Part shown: positions 1 to 8,624 of the stretch, piece by piece
Position numbering within the stretch: position 1 is the first letter of the stretch
Layout: each line of letters begins with the position of its first letter
NCBI RefSeq assembly: GCF_900109265.1
Contig: NZ_FNZM01000012.1
Location: forward strand, 124,001 to 188,000
Direction: 5' to 3'
Origin: Paraburkholderia tropica
GTDB taxonomy: Bacteria; Pseudomonadota; Gammaproteobacteria; Burkholderiales; Burkholderiaceae
Length of the DNA stretch: 64,000 bases
Position numbers and translations under genes: made by a program
Notes under the pieces: generated by a model
Databases searched by the model: none
Seen by the model: only the letters and a program-made list of their open reading frames with translations
Told to the model about the DNA's origin: nothing

Positions 1-8
1 CGCTCACT

Positions 9-43
9 GGGACGACGAAGCACGTCACTGGGTCGTCCCTTTT
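9..43 (+). terminator. Rho-independent terminator of an upstream gene
   Basis: A perfect 8-bp stem (GGGACGAC at 9-16 pairing with GTCGTCCC at 32-39) has a 15-nt loop and is followed directly by TTTT at 40-43. This is the classic layout of an intrinsic terminator on the plus strand. It probably ends a gene that lies to the left of the window. Confidence 0.7.
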
Positions 44-232
44 CGAACGCCGGATCAAAACGCAGCTACGCCGAATTTCACTGCGCTGATCGATTGCACG
101 GGCGCCGTCGCCGTGCAAGGTGGAAACGGCGCTTGATCGGCGGCGCACGGCCTGCCGTGTGGATCTCGCGCGCGACTGCGGTCTCGATGCGCGCGCGCCT
201 GCGCGCGTCCTTGATTTCCGGTCAAGAGTGTT

Positions 233-730
233 TTGACCGGCGGTCTATTTACGCGGAACGACGGGTCGTGCAGAGTCTGTCGACCGATAGACTCCCCAAG
301 CCCACACCCACGCACCGTGAAAGCACCGAACCCGCCAGAAGACGCCTTACGTCCACGCGCGACGGCGGACGACTCCTGGGTCGCGCGCGCATTGCATCTT
401 CTCGGCGCCGATCTGTGCGGCGGGATGGCGATCGCCGATGTCGCCGCATGCATGCACATGTCGAAGGCGCATTTCTTCGGCGCCTTCAGGGATAAAGTGG
501 GAGAGACGCCGCATCGATGGCGGCTGAAACAACGCATTGCCGCGGCGCAACGCGATCTGATCACGCTGCCGCTGAAAACGTCGGATATCGCGCAGAAATA
601 TGGTTTCAGCGATCAGGCGCACTTCAGTCGCGTATTCAAGCAGTTCGTGGGCGAATCACCCTGTTCCTGGCGGGCGCGCATGAAGGAAATCCGCGCAATT
701 CTCGCCTGCGAGCAATTGCGTTCGTGCTAG
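233..730 (+). CDS. AraC-family DNA-binding protein, HTH domain only
   Basis: Small transcriptional regulator carrying only the AraC/XylS double helix-turn-helix. The N-terminal part up to about residue 45 has no recognisable fold. The first HTH follows (GMAIADVAACMHMSKAHF) and then the second (IAQKYGFSDQAHFSRVFKQF), which has the family signature. The effector-binding domain is missing, so this is either a naturally short regulator or a truncated one. The start is uncertain: 233 is a TTG codon and an in-frame GTG at 317 would give 137 residues; neither has a convincing ribosome binding site. It stands between a terminator and the convergent iclR-type gene, so its target cannot be read from context. 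Confidence 0.75.
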   Translation: MTGGLFTRNDGSCRVCRPIDSPSPHPRTVKAPNPPEDALRPRATADDSWVARALHLLGADLCGGMAIADVAACMHMSKAHFFGAFRDKVGETPHRWRLKQRIAAAQRDLITLPLKTSDIAQKYGFSDQAHFSRVFKQFVGESPCSWRARMKEIRAILACEQLRSC

Positions 731-799
731 AGCCCATGCCGCGATGTCCGCGCGACGTCGCGCGCGGAGTTGACGCGGCAATTCGTGAAGCCCTCAACG

Positions 800-1546
800 C
801 TAGCTGTTCCAGCCAAGATCCCGCGAAATCGCGTTCGCCGTTTCCAGCAGCGGCTCCAGCATCAATTGCTGCATCGAACCAAGGTCATGAATGGCCTTGA
901 GCTCAATGACCGACAGCGCGGCCACGACCTGTCCGGTTACATCGCGAATGGGCGCGCCAATACTCGTCACGTAGTCTTCGCGCTCGCCGTCGTCGGTCGC
1001 CCAGCCGCGCTCGCGCACGGTGCGCAGTTCACGCTCCAGCGCCTCATAGGAAAGCAGGCTCGTCGGCGTGTGTTTCTCGAACACGTAATGTTCGAAAAGC
1101 GCCTGTCTCGCGTCTTCGGGTAAAGACGCAAGAATACATTTCGCGACACTCGCCGTATGCAGGCAGGCCGCCTGACCGATGCGCGACGTGAGACGAATGG
1201 ACCGCTTGGGCTCGATCTTGTCGATATAGACGATCGCATCGTGCTGCAGCTCGGCAAGATGCACGGTCTGATCGCGCAACTCGCTCAACGCCACGAGATG
1301 CGGATGCGCCAGCTGCGCGAGATTGAACTGGTCCTGCGCGCGATGCGCCAGAGACACGATGCCCGGCCCGACACCATAACGGCCATCCGCGAGTTTGCGC
1401 AGCAGCCGTTGCCCCTGCAACACCTCCATGATGCGCAGCGCCGTCGAACGATGGACGTCGAGTCGCCGCGCGACCTCAGCCGGCGTTTGCGGTCCTTCGC
1501 CCAGCAAGACCAGCACTTCGATCGCGCGCTCGATGCTTTGTGACAC
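800..1546 (-). CDS. IclR-family transcriptional regulator
   Basis: Regulator with an N-terminal winged helix-turn-helix (SQSIERAIEVLVLLGEG, then RRLDVHRSTALRIMEVLQ) and a C-terminal IclR effector-binding domain (about residues 75-245, with CLHTASVAKCILASLP and ATDDGEREDYVTSIGAPI). I chose the GTG at 1546, preceded by a GGAG-containing purine run about 8 nt upstream, because it gives 248 residues, normal for the family, whereas the longer open frame adds 56 unlikely residues. It is transcribed away from the dehydrogenase operon that begins at 1751. The shared 204-bp gap holds palindromic half-sites that could be its operator. It probably controls that operon in response to a small organic acid; this is inference from position. 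Confidence 0.88.
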   Translation of the reverse strand: MSQSIERAIEVLVLLGEGPQTPAEVARRLDVHRSTALRIMEVLQGQRLLRKLADGRYGVGPGIVSLAHRAQDQFNLAQLAHPHLVALSELRDQTVHLAELQHDAIVYIDKIEPKRSIRLTSRIGQAACLHTASVAKCILASLPEDARQALFEHYVFEKHTPTSLLSYEALERELRTVRERGWATDDGEREDYVTSIGAPIRDVTGQVVAALSVIELKAIHDLGSMQQLMLEPLLETANAISRDLGWNS

Positions 1547-1672
1547 GTCGTATCTCCTCTCTCTTTCTCGAACAGACGCCCGGCGGTCGCGGAGCAATCC
1601 GCTCGACGCGGCTACGCCTACGCGTTTTCCCTTGGTTGCCCCAAAGGCTTGCGAAGGGTACTGTCGACCCTG

Positions 1673-1711
1673 TGTTGCGAAATATACATCCATGTTGCGT
1701 ATAGCGCAACA
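1673..1711. promoter_or_regulatory. Candidate IclR operator: palindrome plus a third half-site
   Basis: TGTTGCG (1693-1699) and CGCAACA (1705-1711) form a perfect 7-bp inverted repeat around TATAG. A third TGTTGCG copy at 1673-1679 lies exactly 20 bp upstream on the same face of the helix. The site sits in the gap between the divergent IclR-type regulator and the dehydrogenase operon, 40 bp upstream of the latter's start codon. Binding by the neighbouring regulator is inferred. Confidence 0.6.
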
Positions 1712-1750
1712 CATTTAACCGCAATCTCACCCTTGAAGGAGAACATCAAC

Positions 1751-2731
1751 GTGTACAAGGTGTACGTCACCGATCACGACTACCCCGACCTCGCGATCGA
1801 GGAGTCCGTGCTGGCGCCCATCGGCGCGCAGGTCATCGGCTTGCAGGACCGCACGGGCGCGCATCTCGCACAAGCCGCGCGCGACGCCGACGCGCTGATG
1901 CAGCAATACGCGAAGATTTCGGCCGATACGATCGGCTCGCTCAAGCAGTGCAAGGTCATCGCGCGCTACGGCATCGGCCTGGACATTCTCGATGTCAAGG
2001 CGGCCCACGCTGCGGGCATCGTCGTGACCAACGTGCCGGATTATTGCCTCGAAGAAGTGGCTGACCATTCCATCAGCATGGCGCTCACGCTATTGCGCTC
2101 GATTCCCACCTACGCCGACGCGACGCGGCGCGGCACCTGGCACTGGTCGGCGTGGAACCGGCCTATCCGGCGCTTGCGCGGCAGCGTGTTCGGCTTTGTC
2201 GGCTTCGGGCGCATCGCGCAAAACATGGCGCACAAGCTCAAACCGTTCGGCCTGGAACTGCTCGCGTACGACCCGTATGTGTCGGCGGGCGTGATGCACT
2301 CGCACGGCGTGCGTAAAGTCGAGTTCGACGAACTGCTTCGTCACACCGATCTCGTCGACGTGATGTGCCCATACACGCCCGAGACACATCATCTGATCGA
2401 CGAAGCGGCCATCGAGCGCATGAAACCCGGCGCGCTGCTGGTCAACTGCGCGCGCGGCAAGATCGTCGACAACGCGGCGCTGCATCGCGCGCTCACCAGC
2501 CGCCGGCTCGCCGCCGCGGCGCTCGACGACACAGAAGAAGAACCCGCCAAACAGACCGACTGGTCGCCGAACGACAATCCGCTGTTCTCGCTCGACAACT
2601 GCATCATCACGCCGCACGTCGCCTACGTTTCGGAAGATGCGCTGCACGAGGCTCGCCGCGTCGCCGCCGAAAACGTGCGTGCCGTGCTGCTCGGACAGGT
2701 GCCGCCTAACGCGGTGCATTATCGCAACTGA
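1751..2731 (+). CDS. D-isomer-specific 2-hydroxyacid dehydrogenase (CtBP-like subgroup)
   Basis: NAD(P)-dependent oxidoreductase of the D-2-hydroxyacid dehydrogenase family, 326 residues, probably interconverting a 2-oxo acid and a D-2-hydroxy acid. The nucleotide-binding Rossmann segment (SVFGFVGFGRIAQNM) lies near residue 150. The catalytic Arg (NCARGKIVDN), Glu (EEEPAK region) and His (ITPHVAYVS) are present. The GTG start at 1751 is chosen for a GAAGGAG ribosome binding site 9 nt upstream; the open frame before it is non-coding in character. It is the first gene of a plus-strand run with the RraA-like gene 27 bp downstream. The substrate is unknown, but the neighbours suggest a sugar acid. 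Confidence 0.88.
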   Translation: MYKVYVTDHDYPDLAIEESVLAPIGAQVIGLQDRTGAHLAQAARDADALMQQYAKISADTIGSLKQCKVIARYGIGLDILDVKAAHAAGIVVTNVPDYCLEEVADHSISMALTLLRSIPTYADATRRGTWHWSAWNRPIRRLRGSVFGFVGFGRIAQNMAHKLKPFGLELLAYDPYVSAGVMHSHGVRKVEFDELLRHTDLVDVMCPYTPETHHLIDEAAIERMKPGALLVNCARGKIVDNAALHRALTSRRLAAAALDDTEEEPAKQTDWSPNDNPLFSLDNCIITPHVAYVSEDALHEARRVAAENVRAVLLGQVPPNAVHYRN

Positions 2732-2758
2732 TCTTTTAGTACTACTTCAGGAATTCAA

Positions 2759-3436
2759 ATGAGCATCATCATCAACCCGCGCCCCGAGCTGAATACCGAC
2801 CTGATCGCGCGATTCGTCGCGATGGCGGACGTCATGTCGCTGTCCTGCGTGGTCTCCGATGCGCTCGAGCGCAACGGCACCATGCGCCACGATATCAAGC
2901 CGCGTGCGGCCGCACACAAGATCATCGGCTCCGCATTGACGGTCCAGCTCACGGCCGGCGACATCGTCGACTGCCTCGAAATCTTCACGGTCGCGCGGCC
3001 CGGCGACGTCGTCGTGATCGACGCATTCGGCGAGACCGAAACGTCGATCTGGGGCGGCCTCATGACGGGTCTCGCGAAAAACGCGGGCATCGTCGGCGCG
3101 GTGATCGACGGCAGTTGCCGGGACACCGACGAGGCGCGCTTCCTCGACTTCGCGATTTCCTCGAAAGCCGTCGGCCCGCGCCAGGCGCACACGGCGCTCT
3201 CGGGTCGTCGCGAGCCGCTCAAGGTCAACGTGCCGGTTTCGTGCGGCGGCGTGATCGTCCATCCCGGCGATCTCGTGGTCGCCGACGAAATCGGCGTGGC
3301 CGTCGTGCCGGTCGCGCAGATGGCCGAGGTTCACGAACGCGCCGCGACCATCGCGCGCAATGAAGCGCAAATGCGAGAACTCATTCTCGAGGGCAAGACA
3401 TTCCAGGACCTGCTCGCGAAGTTCGGCCGCATCTAG
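2759..3436 (+). CDS. RraA-family protein (4-hydroxy-2-oxoacid aldolase-like)
   Basis: 225-residue protein of the RraA / HMG-CHA aldolase family. Members are either regulators of RNase E or class II aldolases acting on 4-hydroxy-4-methyl-2-oxoglutarate or related oxo acids. The family core is visible: WGGLMTGLAKNAGIVGAVID followed by GSCRDTDE, which supplies the Arg and Asp used for substrate and metal binding in the aldolases. Because it is wedged between a hydroxyacid dehydrogenase and an MFS carrier in a catabolic run, an aldolase or lyase role on a 2-oxo acid is more likely than RNase E control. Similar sequences are often labelled demethylmenaquinone methyltransferase, which is a historical misnomer. 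Confidence 0.83.
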   Translation: MSIIINPRPELNTDLIARFVAMADVMSLSCVVSDALERNGTMRHDIKPRAAAHKIIGSALTVQLTAGDIVDCLEIFTVARPGDVVVIDAFGETETSIWGGLMTGLAKNAGIVGAVIDGSCRDTDEARFLDFAISSKAVGPRQAHTALSGRREPLKVNVPVSCGGVIVHPGDLVVADEIGVAVVPVAQMAEVHERAATIARNEAQMRELILEGKTFQDLLAKFGRI

Positions 3437-3477
3437 TCCGCGCGCCAGCAGGCCGGGAGACAAGAAGGAGACACCGT

Positions 3478-4836
3478 ATGCATACTCATTTCAAAGACGC
3501 GCCCATGCGCGCGCTGCCCAAACCGCGAGGCCGACGCCGCTGGTACGTCCTCGCCCTGCTTTGCCTGCTCGCGCTGGTGAACAACATCGATCGACTCGCC
3601 CTGTCGATCGCCGCCCCGGCCATGCAAGCCGACCTCGGCATCACCGCGACCGAAATCGGCCTGCTCGGCAGTGCGTTTTCGCTCTTCTATGCGTTCGGCC
3701 AATTGCCCGCTGGGTGGTTCGTCGATCGCTTCGGACCGCGCTGGCTGCTCGGCATTTCAGTCATGGTCTGGAGCGCGGCGACGGCCGCGATGGGGATTTC
3801 GAATTCGCTTGGCGCGTTCGTCTGCGCCCGTGCCGCGCTCGGCATCGCCGAGGCGCCGTCCTTGCCGTCCACCAACAAGATCGTGACGCAATGGTTTCCG
3901 CGCCGCGAACAAGGCATCGCCAACGCAAGCTGGGACGCGGCGCTGAAGGTCGGCCCCGCCTTCCTGACGTTTGCGCTCGTGTGGGTCGTGGCGGAACTCG
4001 GCTGGCGCACGATGTTTTACTTTGCAGGCGCAGCCGGCATTGTCGTCGCCATCGTATTTCTGGCGAGTTTCCGCGACGTGAATCGTTGCCGCCAGCTCGG
4101 CAGCGAAGAGCGTCAATGGATCGATCAGGATCACGAATTATTATCCGGAACGAAATCGCGGGCACCGTGGCTCACGCTGTTCAAGCGACGCAGCATGTGG
4201 GGCATGATGGCGGGCTTCTTCTGCAACATGTGGGTCTACCAGACCTTCCTCGTCTTCATTCCGCTCTTCATCATCAAGCAGTTCGGCGTGAAATTCGCGT
4301 CGCTCGGCCTCGTCGCCAGCGTGCCGTGGATCGGCGCCATCATCGGCGATCTCGCCAGCGGCGTGCTTTCCGGCAAGCTCGCCGCGCGTCCGGGCTGGAG
4401 CACGCTGCGCGCCAAGAAGGTCACGCTCGTGGGCGCGCTGCTGCTTCAGGCCGTCGTGCTGGCGCTGCTGCCGCTCAACAGCCTCTTCGGCGCGACGCAA
4501 GGCCTGACGTTCGCCGTTCTGCTGATGGCGTTCGCTCTCGGCTTCAACGGCGCGGTCGTGGCGCATGCCTGGTCGCTGCCGGCCGAAGTCACTGCGGCGT
4601 CGACGGTCGCTTCGGTCGGCGCGGTGCAAAACTTCGGCGGTTTTCTCGGGGCGACGGTTTCGCCGCTCGTCGCGGGCGTGATCGTCGATGCCACGGGGTC
4701 GTTCGCGTCGGTGTTCGTCATATCGGCGTTCGTTTCGGTGCTGGGCGCCGGCATCTATCACTGGTTCGTGCGCCAGCCCATCATCGCCGCGTCCGAAGAC
4801 GCCCTGAACGCCTCCATTCAGATCTCCGCTACCTGA
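3478..4836 (+). CDS. MFS transporter, anion:cation symporter type
   Basis: 452-residue inner-membrane permease of the major facilitator superfamily with about twelve hydrophobic segments in two halves. After a basic N-terminus (PKPRGRRRW), TM1 leads into NNIDRLALSIAAPAMQADLG, typical of the anion:cation symporter (ACS) group that carries galactonate, glucarate and related sugar acids. The loop between TM2 and TM3 carries GWFVDRFGPRWLLG, the MFS signature. A strong GAAGGAG site lies 7 nt before the ATG. It is followed by an ABC transporter that may import a related compound, so the cluster has two uptake routes. Substrate assignment to a hexonate or similar acid is inference. Confidence 0.87.
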   Translation: MHTHFKDAPMRALPKPRGRRRWYVLALLCLLALVNNIDRLALSIAAPAMQADLGITATEIGLLGSAFSLFYAFGQLPAGWFVDRFGPRWLLGISVMVWSAATAAMGISNSLGAFVCARAALGIAEAPSLPSTNKIVTQWFPRREQGIANASWDAALKVGPAFLTFALVWVVAELGWRTMFYFAGAAGIVVAIVFLASFRDVNRCRQLGSEERQWIDQDHELLSGTKSRAPWLTLFKRRSMWGMMAGFFCNMWVYQTFLVFIPLFIIKQFGVKFASLGLVASVPWIGAIIGDLASGVLSGKLAARPGWSTLRAKKVTLVGALLLQAVVLALLPLNSLFGATQGLTFAVLLMAFALGFNGAVVAHAWSLPAEVTAASTVASVGAVQNFGGFLGATVSPLVAGVIVDATGSFASVFVISAFVSVLGAGIYHWFVRQPIIAASEDALNASIQISAT

Positions 4837-4887
4837 ACAGCCTGTGGCTTCGCTCCAACCACTCTCCAACAATCAAGGACGTCGACG

Positions 4888-5850
4888 ATGAAATTACGCA
4901 ACCTCACCCTGCTCGCGACCGCGGCCCTCTTTGCCCTCCAGGCCGGCGCGACCCAAGCCGCGGACAACACCTCCATTGCCGGCATCGTCTTTCAGCAGGA
5001 CATGTTCATGCGCAGCGTCGCACGCGGCATGAGCGAAGAAGCCAAGGCGGAAAACGTCACCCTGCTCGACGGCAACTCCGACAACAAGGCCGAAAAAGAA
5101 GCCAGCCTGATCGACACCTACGTGGCGCGTGGCGTGAAGGCCATCGTCATTGCGCCGCTCAGCGATCAGGCGTCGATTCCCGCGCTCAAGCGCGCGCACG
5201 ACAAGGGCGTCCAGATCGTCACGTGGACCACCGACATCAAGGCCGACTTTCCGGCCGCGCGCGTGGGGTCGTCCGGCGCCATCATGGGCGGCGGAACCGG
5301 CAAGGCCGCCGCACGCTTCATCAAGGAGAAACTCGGCGGCTCGGCCACGGTCGGCCTGATCGGCTTCAAGGCGCAGTTGCCCGAGTTGAGCAACGCGCGC
5401 ACGCAGGGCTTCCTTACCGAAGCGCGCAAGGGCGGCAAGCTCAACGTGGTCGCGGAACAGGATGCATGGCTCGCGGAAAAAGCCGTGAGCGTGGTCAGCG
5501 ACATGCTCACGGCCAACCCCAACATCAACGTGATCTACGCGGCCAACGAAGGCGGCACCGTGGGCGCGGTCCAGGCCGTGCGGCGCATGAACAAGCAGGG
5601 CAAGGTCTTCGTCTTCGGCACCGACGGTTCCGAGCAGTTGACGAATTTCCTCCAGGACAACGACGACGTGCTGGTGGCCACCACCGCCGCGCAGCCCAAG
5701 CTCATCGGCCGCGAAGCGGTGAAGGCGGCGCTCAGGGCCGTCAAGGGTCAGCCGGTGGACAAGGTCATCGAAGTGCCCGCCGTGCCGCTGAGCCGCGACG
5801 ACCCCAAGACGCTCGCCACTTACGCCGCGAGCCTCAAAAATGTCAATTGA
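4888..5850 (+). CDS. Sugar ABC transporter periplasmic binding protein (RbsB/CUT2 type)
   Basis: 320-residue periplasmic type I solute-binding protein. Residues 1-24 form a Sec signal peptide (charged start, hydrophobic LLATAALFALQAGA, cleavage after TQA-A). The mature protein has the two-lobed RbsB pattern: an N-lobe opening (IAGIVFQQDMFMRSVARGM), the segment GVKAIVIAPLSDQASIPALK and a C-lobe segment NINVIYAANEGGTVGAVQAV. It delivers a sugar-like ligand to the ATPase and permease encoded next, whose start codon lies inside the last codons of this gene. The ligand cannot be deduced from sequence. Confidence 0.9.
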   Translation: MKLRNLTLLATAALFALQAGATQAADNTSIAGIVFQQDMFMRSVARGMSEEAKAENVTLLDGNSDNKAEKEASLIDTYVARGVKAIVIAPLSDQASIPALKRAHDKGVQIVTWTTDIKADFPAARVGSSGAIMGGGTGKAAARFIKEKLGGSATVGLIGFKAQLPELSNARTQGFLTEARKGGKLNVVAEQDAWLAEKAVSVVSDMLTANPNINVIYAANEGGTVGAVQAVRRMNKQGKVFVFGTDGSEQLTNFLQDNDDVLVATTAAQPKLIGREAVKAALRAVKGQPVDKVIEVPAVPLSRDDPKTLATYAASLKNVN

Positions 5851-7381
5851 GATGGCCAGCGAAAGCGCCCGTCTTGCCACGACCGCGCGTATCGAAGCGC
5901 GCGGTCTGTCGCGAAGCTTTGGCGCCAGCATCGCGCTCAAACCTTTCACGCATACGTTCGAGCCCGGGCAGATTCACGCGTTGATGGGCAAGAACGGCTC
6001 GGGCAAGTCCACGCTGTTGAAGATTCTCGCGGGCTCGATTCGCGCGGATGCCGGCAAGCTCATCATCAACGACGAGGAATGCGATTTCCATCACCCGTCC
6101 GATGCATTCGACGCAGGCATCCGCATGGTGCACCAGGAGTTGTCGCTGGTGCCCACGCTTTCGGTTGCGGAGAACATTTTCCTCGGACGCTTGCCGCTCG
6201 CGCGCAAAGGACTGGTGCGCGGCATCGACTGGAAGCAATTGCGCGAGGACGCTGCCCGCATGCTCGAAAGCACCGGGCTGGAGATTTCGCCGGACGCGCT
6301 GGTGTCGACACTGCCGGTCGGTCAGCAGCAGATGATCGAGATCGTCAAGGCTTACGCGACTTCGCCCGCCGTGCTGCTGCTCGACGAGCCGACCTCGGCG
6401 CTCAGTCATCGCGAAGTCGAGCGACTCTTCATGCTGGTGCGACGCCTGCGCTCGCACGGCGTGACGATGCTGTACATCACGCACCGCATGAACGAGATCT
6501 TCGATATCGCCGATACCTGCACGGTGCTGCGCGACGGCGATCACATCAGTTCGCTGCCGATCGCGCAGACGAGCCCGAAGGACGTCGTGCGCGCGATGTT
6601 CGGCGAGCATCACTTGCCGGCGCGCGTGCAGCCGCGCCAGCTCAGTGCGAACGAGCCCGCGCTCTCGGTCCGGAACCTGCATCGCAAGGGCGCATTCGAA
6701 AACATCCACTTCGATTTGCGGCGCGGCGAAGTACTGGGCATCGCGGGCATGCTCGGCGCCGGGCGCACCGAATTGCTGCGTTCGATCTTCGGCGCCGACC
6801 CGCTCGACGGCGGCACGATCGAACTGCACGGCGAAACCGTCGACTCGCCTTCGCCCTCCGCGATGAAAAAGCGCGGCCTTGGCTACACGCCGGAGAACCG
6901 CAAGGAACATGCGCTCGTGCAGGCGCAGTCGATCCACGCGAATCTGTGCATGGCCGGGCTCGCGCGCCTGTCGCGCTTCGGCTTCGTCAACAGCCGGATG
7001 GAAGCGGAACCGGTGCGCCGGCAAATCGCTGAAATGGCCATCAAGGCGCAGGACGCGCAATTGCCGGTGTCGTCGATGTCGGGCGGCAATCAGCAGAAGG
7101 TAGTGCTGGGCAACTGGTTCAACACGAACCCGCGCGTGATGTTCTTCGACGAGCCCAGCCGTGGCATCGACATCCAGGCGAAGGAGCAGATCTTCAACAT
7201 CATTCGCGAAAAGGCCTTGCACGGCATGAGCGCGATCGTCGTGTCGAGCGAACCCGAGGAATTGCTCGAGGTGTGCGATCGCATTCTGGTCATGCACCAC
7301 GGGCGCTTCGTGGCCGAGGTGGACCCGCAAACGATCGCACTCGACGATCTCTACCAAATCATGATGGAGGGCGTGCAATGA
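5840..7381 (+). CDS. Sugar ABC transporter ATP-binding protein (RbsA/MglA type)
   Basis: 513-residue cytoplasmic ATPase with two nucleotide-binding domains in tandem, as in RbsA and MglA. Domain 1 has Walker A GKNGSGKS, signature-region LPVGQQQMIEI and Walker B LLLDEPTSAL. Domain 2 has a degenerate Walker A (MLGAGRTELLRSIFG), the signature SGGNQQKVVLG and Walker B MFFDEPSRGID. A reduced second Walker A is normal for this family. The ATG at 5840 overlaps the preceding gene by 11 nt; a second ATG at 5852 is possible. It energises uptake through the permease that begins at 7378. Confidence 0.93.
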   Translation: MSIEMASESARLATTARIEARGLSRSFGASIALKPFTHTFEPGQIHALMGKNGSGKSTLLKILAGSIRADAGKLIINDEECDFHHPSDAFDAGIRMVHQELSLVPTLSVAENIFLGRLPLARKGLVRGIDWKQLREDAARMLESTGLEISPDALVSTLPVGQQQMIEIVKAYATSPAVLLLDEPTSALSHREVERLFMLVRRLRSHGVTMLYITHRMNEIFDIADTCTVLRDGDHISSLPIAQTSPKDVVRAMFGEHHLPARVQPRQLSANEPALSVRNLHRKGAFENIHFDLRRGEVLGIAGMLGAGRTELLRSIFGADPLDGGTIELHGETVDSPSPSAMKKRGLGYTPENRKEHALVQAQSIHANLCMAGLARLSRFGFVNSRMEAEPVRRQIAEMAIKAQDAQLPVSSMSGGNQQKVVLGNWFNTNPRVMFFDEPSRGIDIQAKEQIFNIIREKALHGMSAIVVSSEPEELLEVCDRILVMHHGRFVAEVDPQTIALDDLYQIMMEGVQ

Positions 7382-8385
7382 ACGCCAAAGACAGCACCTT
7401 GACCGCCACAACGTCACCCGCACGCACACGGCAGCCTGCAAACGGTCTGCTGTATCGCTACATGCTCGAGGTCGTGCTGATTCTCGTGGCCGTGATGCTC
7501 ACGATCTACGCGCCGGGTTTTTCCACGCTGTCCAATCTGCTCAATGTGATGCGGACGATCTCCATGCTCGGCATCGTCGCCTGTGGCATGACCGCAGTGA
7601 TCATCTGCGCCGAAATCGATCTCTCGGTCGGCTCCGGCATGGCGCTGGCAGGCTGCATTCTGGCGTGGGTGGTAGGCGCCTGCACGCCGTTCGTCGGGAG
7701 CATCGCGGCCGTGATCCTGGGCGCATGTGCCGCAATTGTCTGCGGCATGGCGTGCGGCGCGTTCAGTGGCGCGATGAAAGCGGTATTCAACGTGCCGACT
7801 TTCATCACAACGCTCGGCTTGTTCACCGCGCTGCGCGGCGCCGCGAACCTGATTACCGGCGGCTATCCTCTGGCGACGTTTCCGGGCTGGTTCGATTTTG
7901 TCGGCAACGGCGCCTTGTTTGGCCTGCCGTTTCCGGCCTTCGTCTTCGTGGCCGTGGTGCTGATCATGCACTTCGTGATGAACTACACCACGTTCGGCCG
8001 GGCCGTCTATGCAGTCGGCGGCAATCCCGAGGCCGCGCGCCTCTCGGGCATCAAGGTCTCGTGGATCAAGACCGCCACGCTGGTGCTGACCGGCGGTCTC
8101 GCCGCAGTAAGCGGCATTCTGATTGCCTCGCAGATCGGCTCCGGCACCGGCACGACGGCCACAGGCATGGAACTCGACGTGATCGCGGCGACCATCATCG
8201 GCGGAACCAGTCTGTTCGGCGGCAAGGGCCGCATCTGGGGCACTTTTGTCGGCGTACTGTTTCTTGGCGTGATCGGCAACGGTATGACACTGCTGAATGT
8301 TTCGGAGTACTGGCAGTATGTCGTGCGCGGCGGTCTGATTGTCGCCGCGGTCATGCTCAGTCAAGTGACCGACAAGCGTCGCTGA
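7378..8385 (+). CDS. Sugar ABC transporter permease (RbsC type)
   Basis: 335-residue inner-membrane permease of the CUT2 family with eight to ten hydrophobic segments. Family landmarks are GMTAVIICAEIDLSVGSGMA and, near the C-terminus, AATIIGGTSLFGGKGRIWGT. The ATG overlaps the stop codon of the ATPase gene (ATGA), showing translational coupling; the longer open frame from 7273 lies inside the ATPase gene and is discarded. With a single permease gene the channel would be a homodimer. It ends the plus-strand run and faces the decayed dgoA remnant on the other strand. Confidence 0.91.
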   Translation: MNAKDSTLTATTSPARTRQPANGLLYRYMLEVVLILVAVMLTIYAPGFSTLSNLLNVMRTISMLGIVACGMTAVIICAEIDLSVGSGMALAGCILAWVVGACTPFVGSIAAVILGACAAIVCGMACGAFSGAMKAVFNVPTFITTLGLFTALRGAANLITGGYPLATFPGWFDFVGNGALFGLPFPAFVFVAVVLIMHFVMNYTTFGRAVYAVGGNPEAARLSGIKVSWIKTATLVLTGGLAAVSGILIASQIGSGTGTTATGMELDVIAATIIGGTSLFGGKGRIWGTFVGVLFLGVIGNGMTLLNVSEYWQYVVRGGLIVAAVMLSQVTDKRR

Positions 8386-8417
8386 TCGATTCCCTCGACG
8401 TGTTGCGTGAAGCGGCA

Positions 8418-8612
8418 TCAATACCGATGCCGCCCCACGCCGAGCGGCGCCTCCCTCACGCGAAACACCGCTTCGCACAACACGTTCGCGTGATCGGCAG
8501 CCTCTTGCACCGTCATGCCACGCAAAATGGCAATCAACGGGCAGGCTTTCAACGCCGTCTTCAGTTGTGAGCGGATTTCCGCTCAGCGCACTTCATCGGA
8601 TTCGAAATTCAT
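8418..8612 (-). pseudogene. dgoA: Decayed dgoA (2-dehydro-3-deoxy-6-phosphogalactonate aldolase) remnant
   Basis: Reading the minus strand 13 bp after dgoK, an ATG at 8612 opens a frame that reads MNFESDEVR, then an in-frame TGA, then QLKTALKACPLIAILRGMT and VQEAADHANVLCEAVFRVRE before a stop at 8418. The CPLIAILRG-x-T start and the GFRVIEVPL-like end match the first 40-50 residues of KDPG/KDPGal aldolases. The early stop and the loss of the remaining three quarters, including the Schiff-base lysine region, make it non-functional. dgoA normally follows dgoK, so position and sequence agree. Confidence 0.75.
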
Positions 8613-8624
8613 TATCACGTTGTT

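Noticed and set aside
55..564. Minus-strand 169-residue open frame opposite the AraC-type gene
   Set aside because: It overlaps the recognisable HTH gene on the other strand and has a Cys/Arg/Ala-rich composition typical of antisense frames in high-GC DNA.
3360..5984. Very long plus-strand open frame (874 codons)
   Set aside because: It is a shadow in another frame of the MFS transporter and binding-protein genes, with Arg/Ala/Gly-rich low-complexity composition and no domain.
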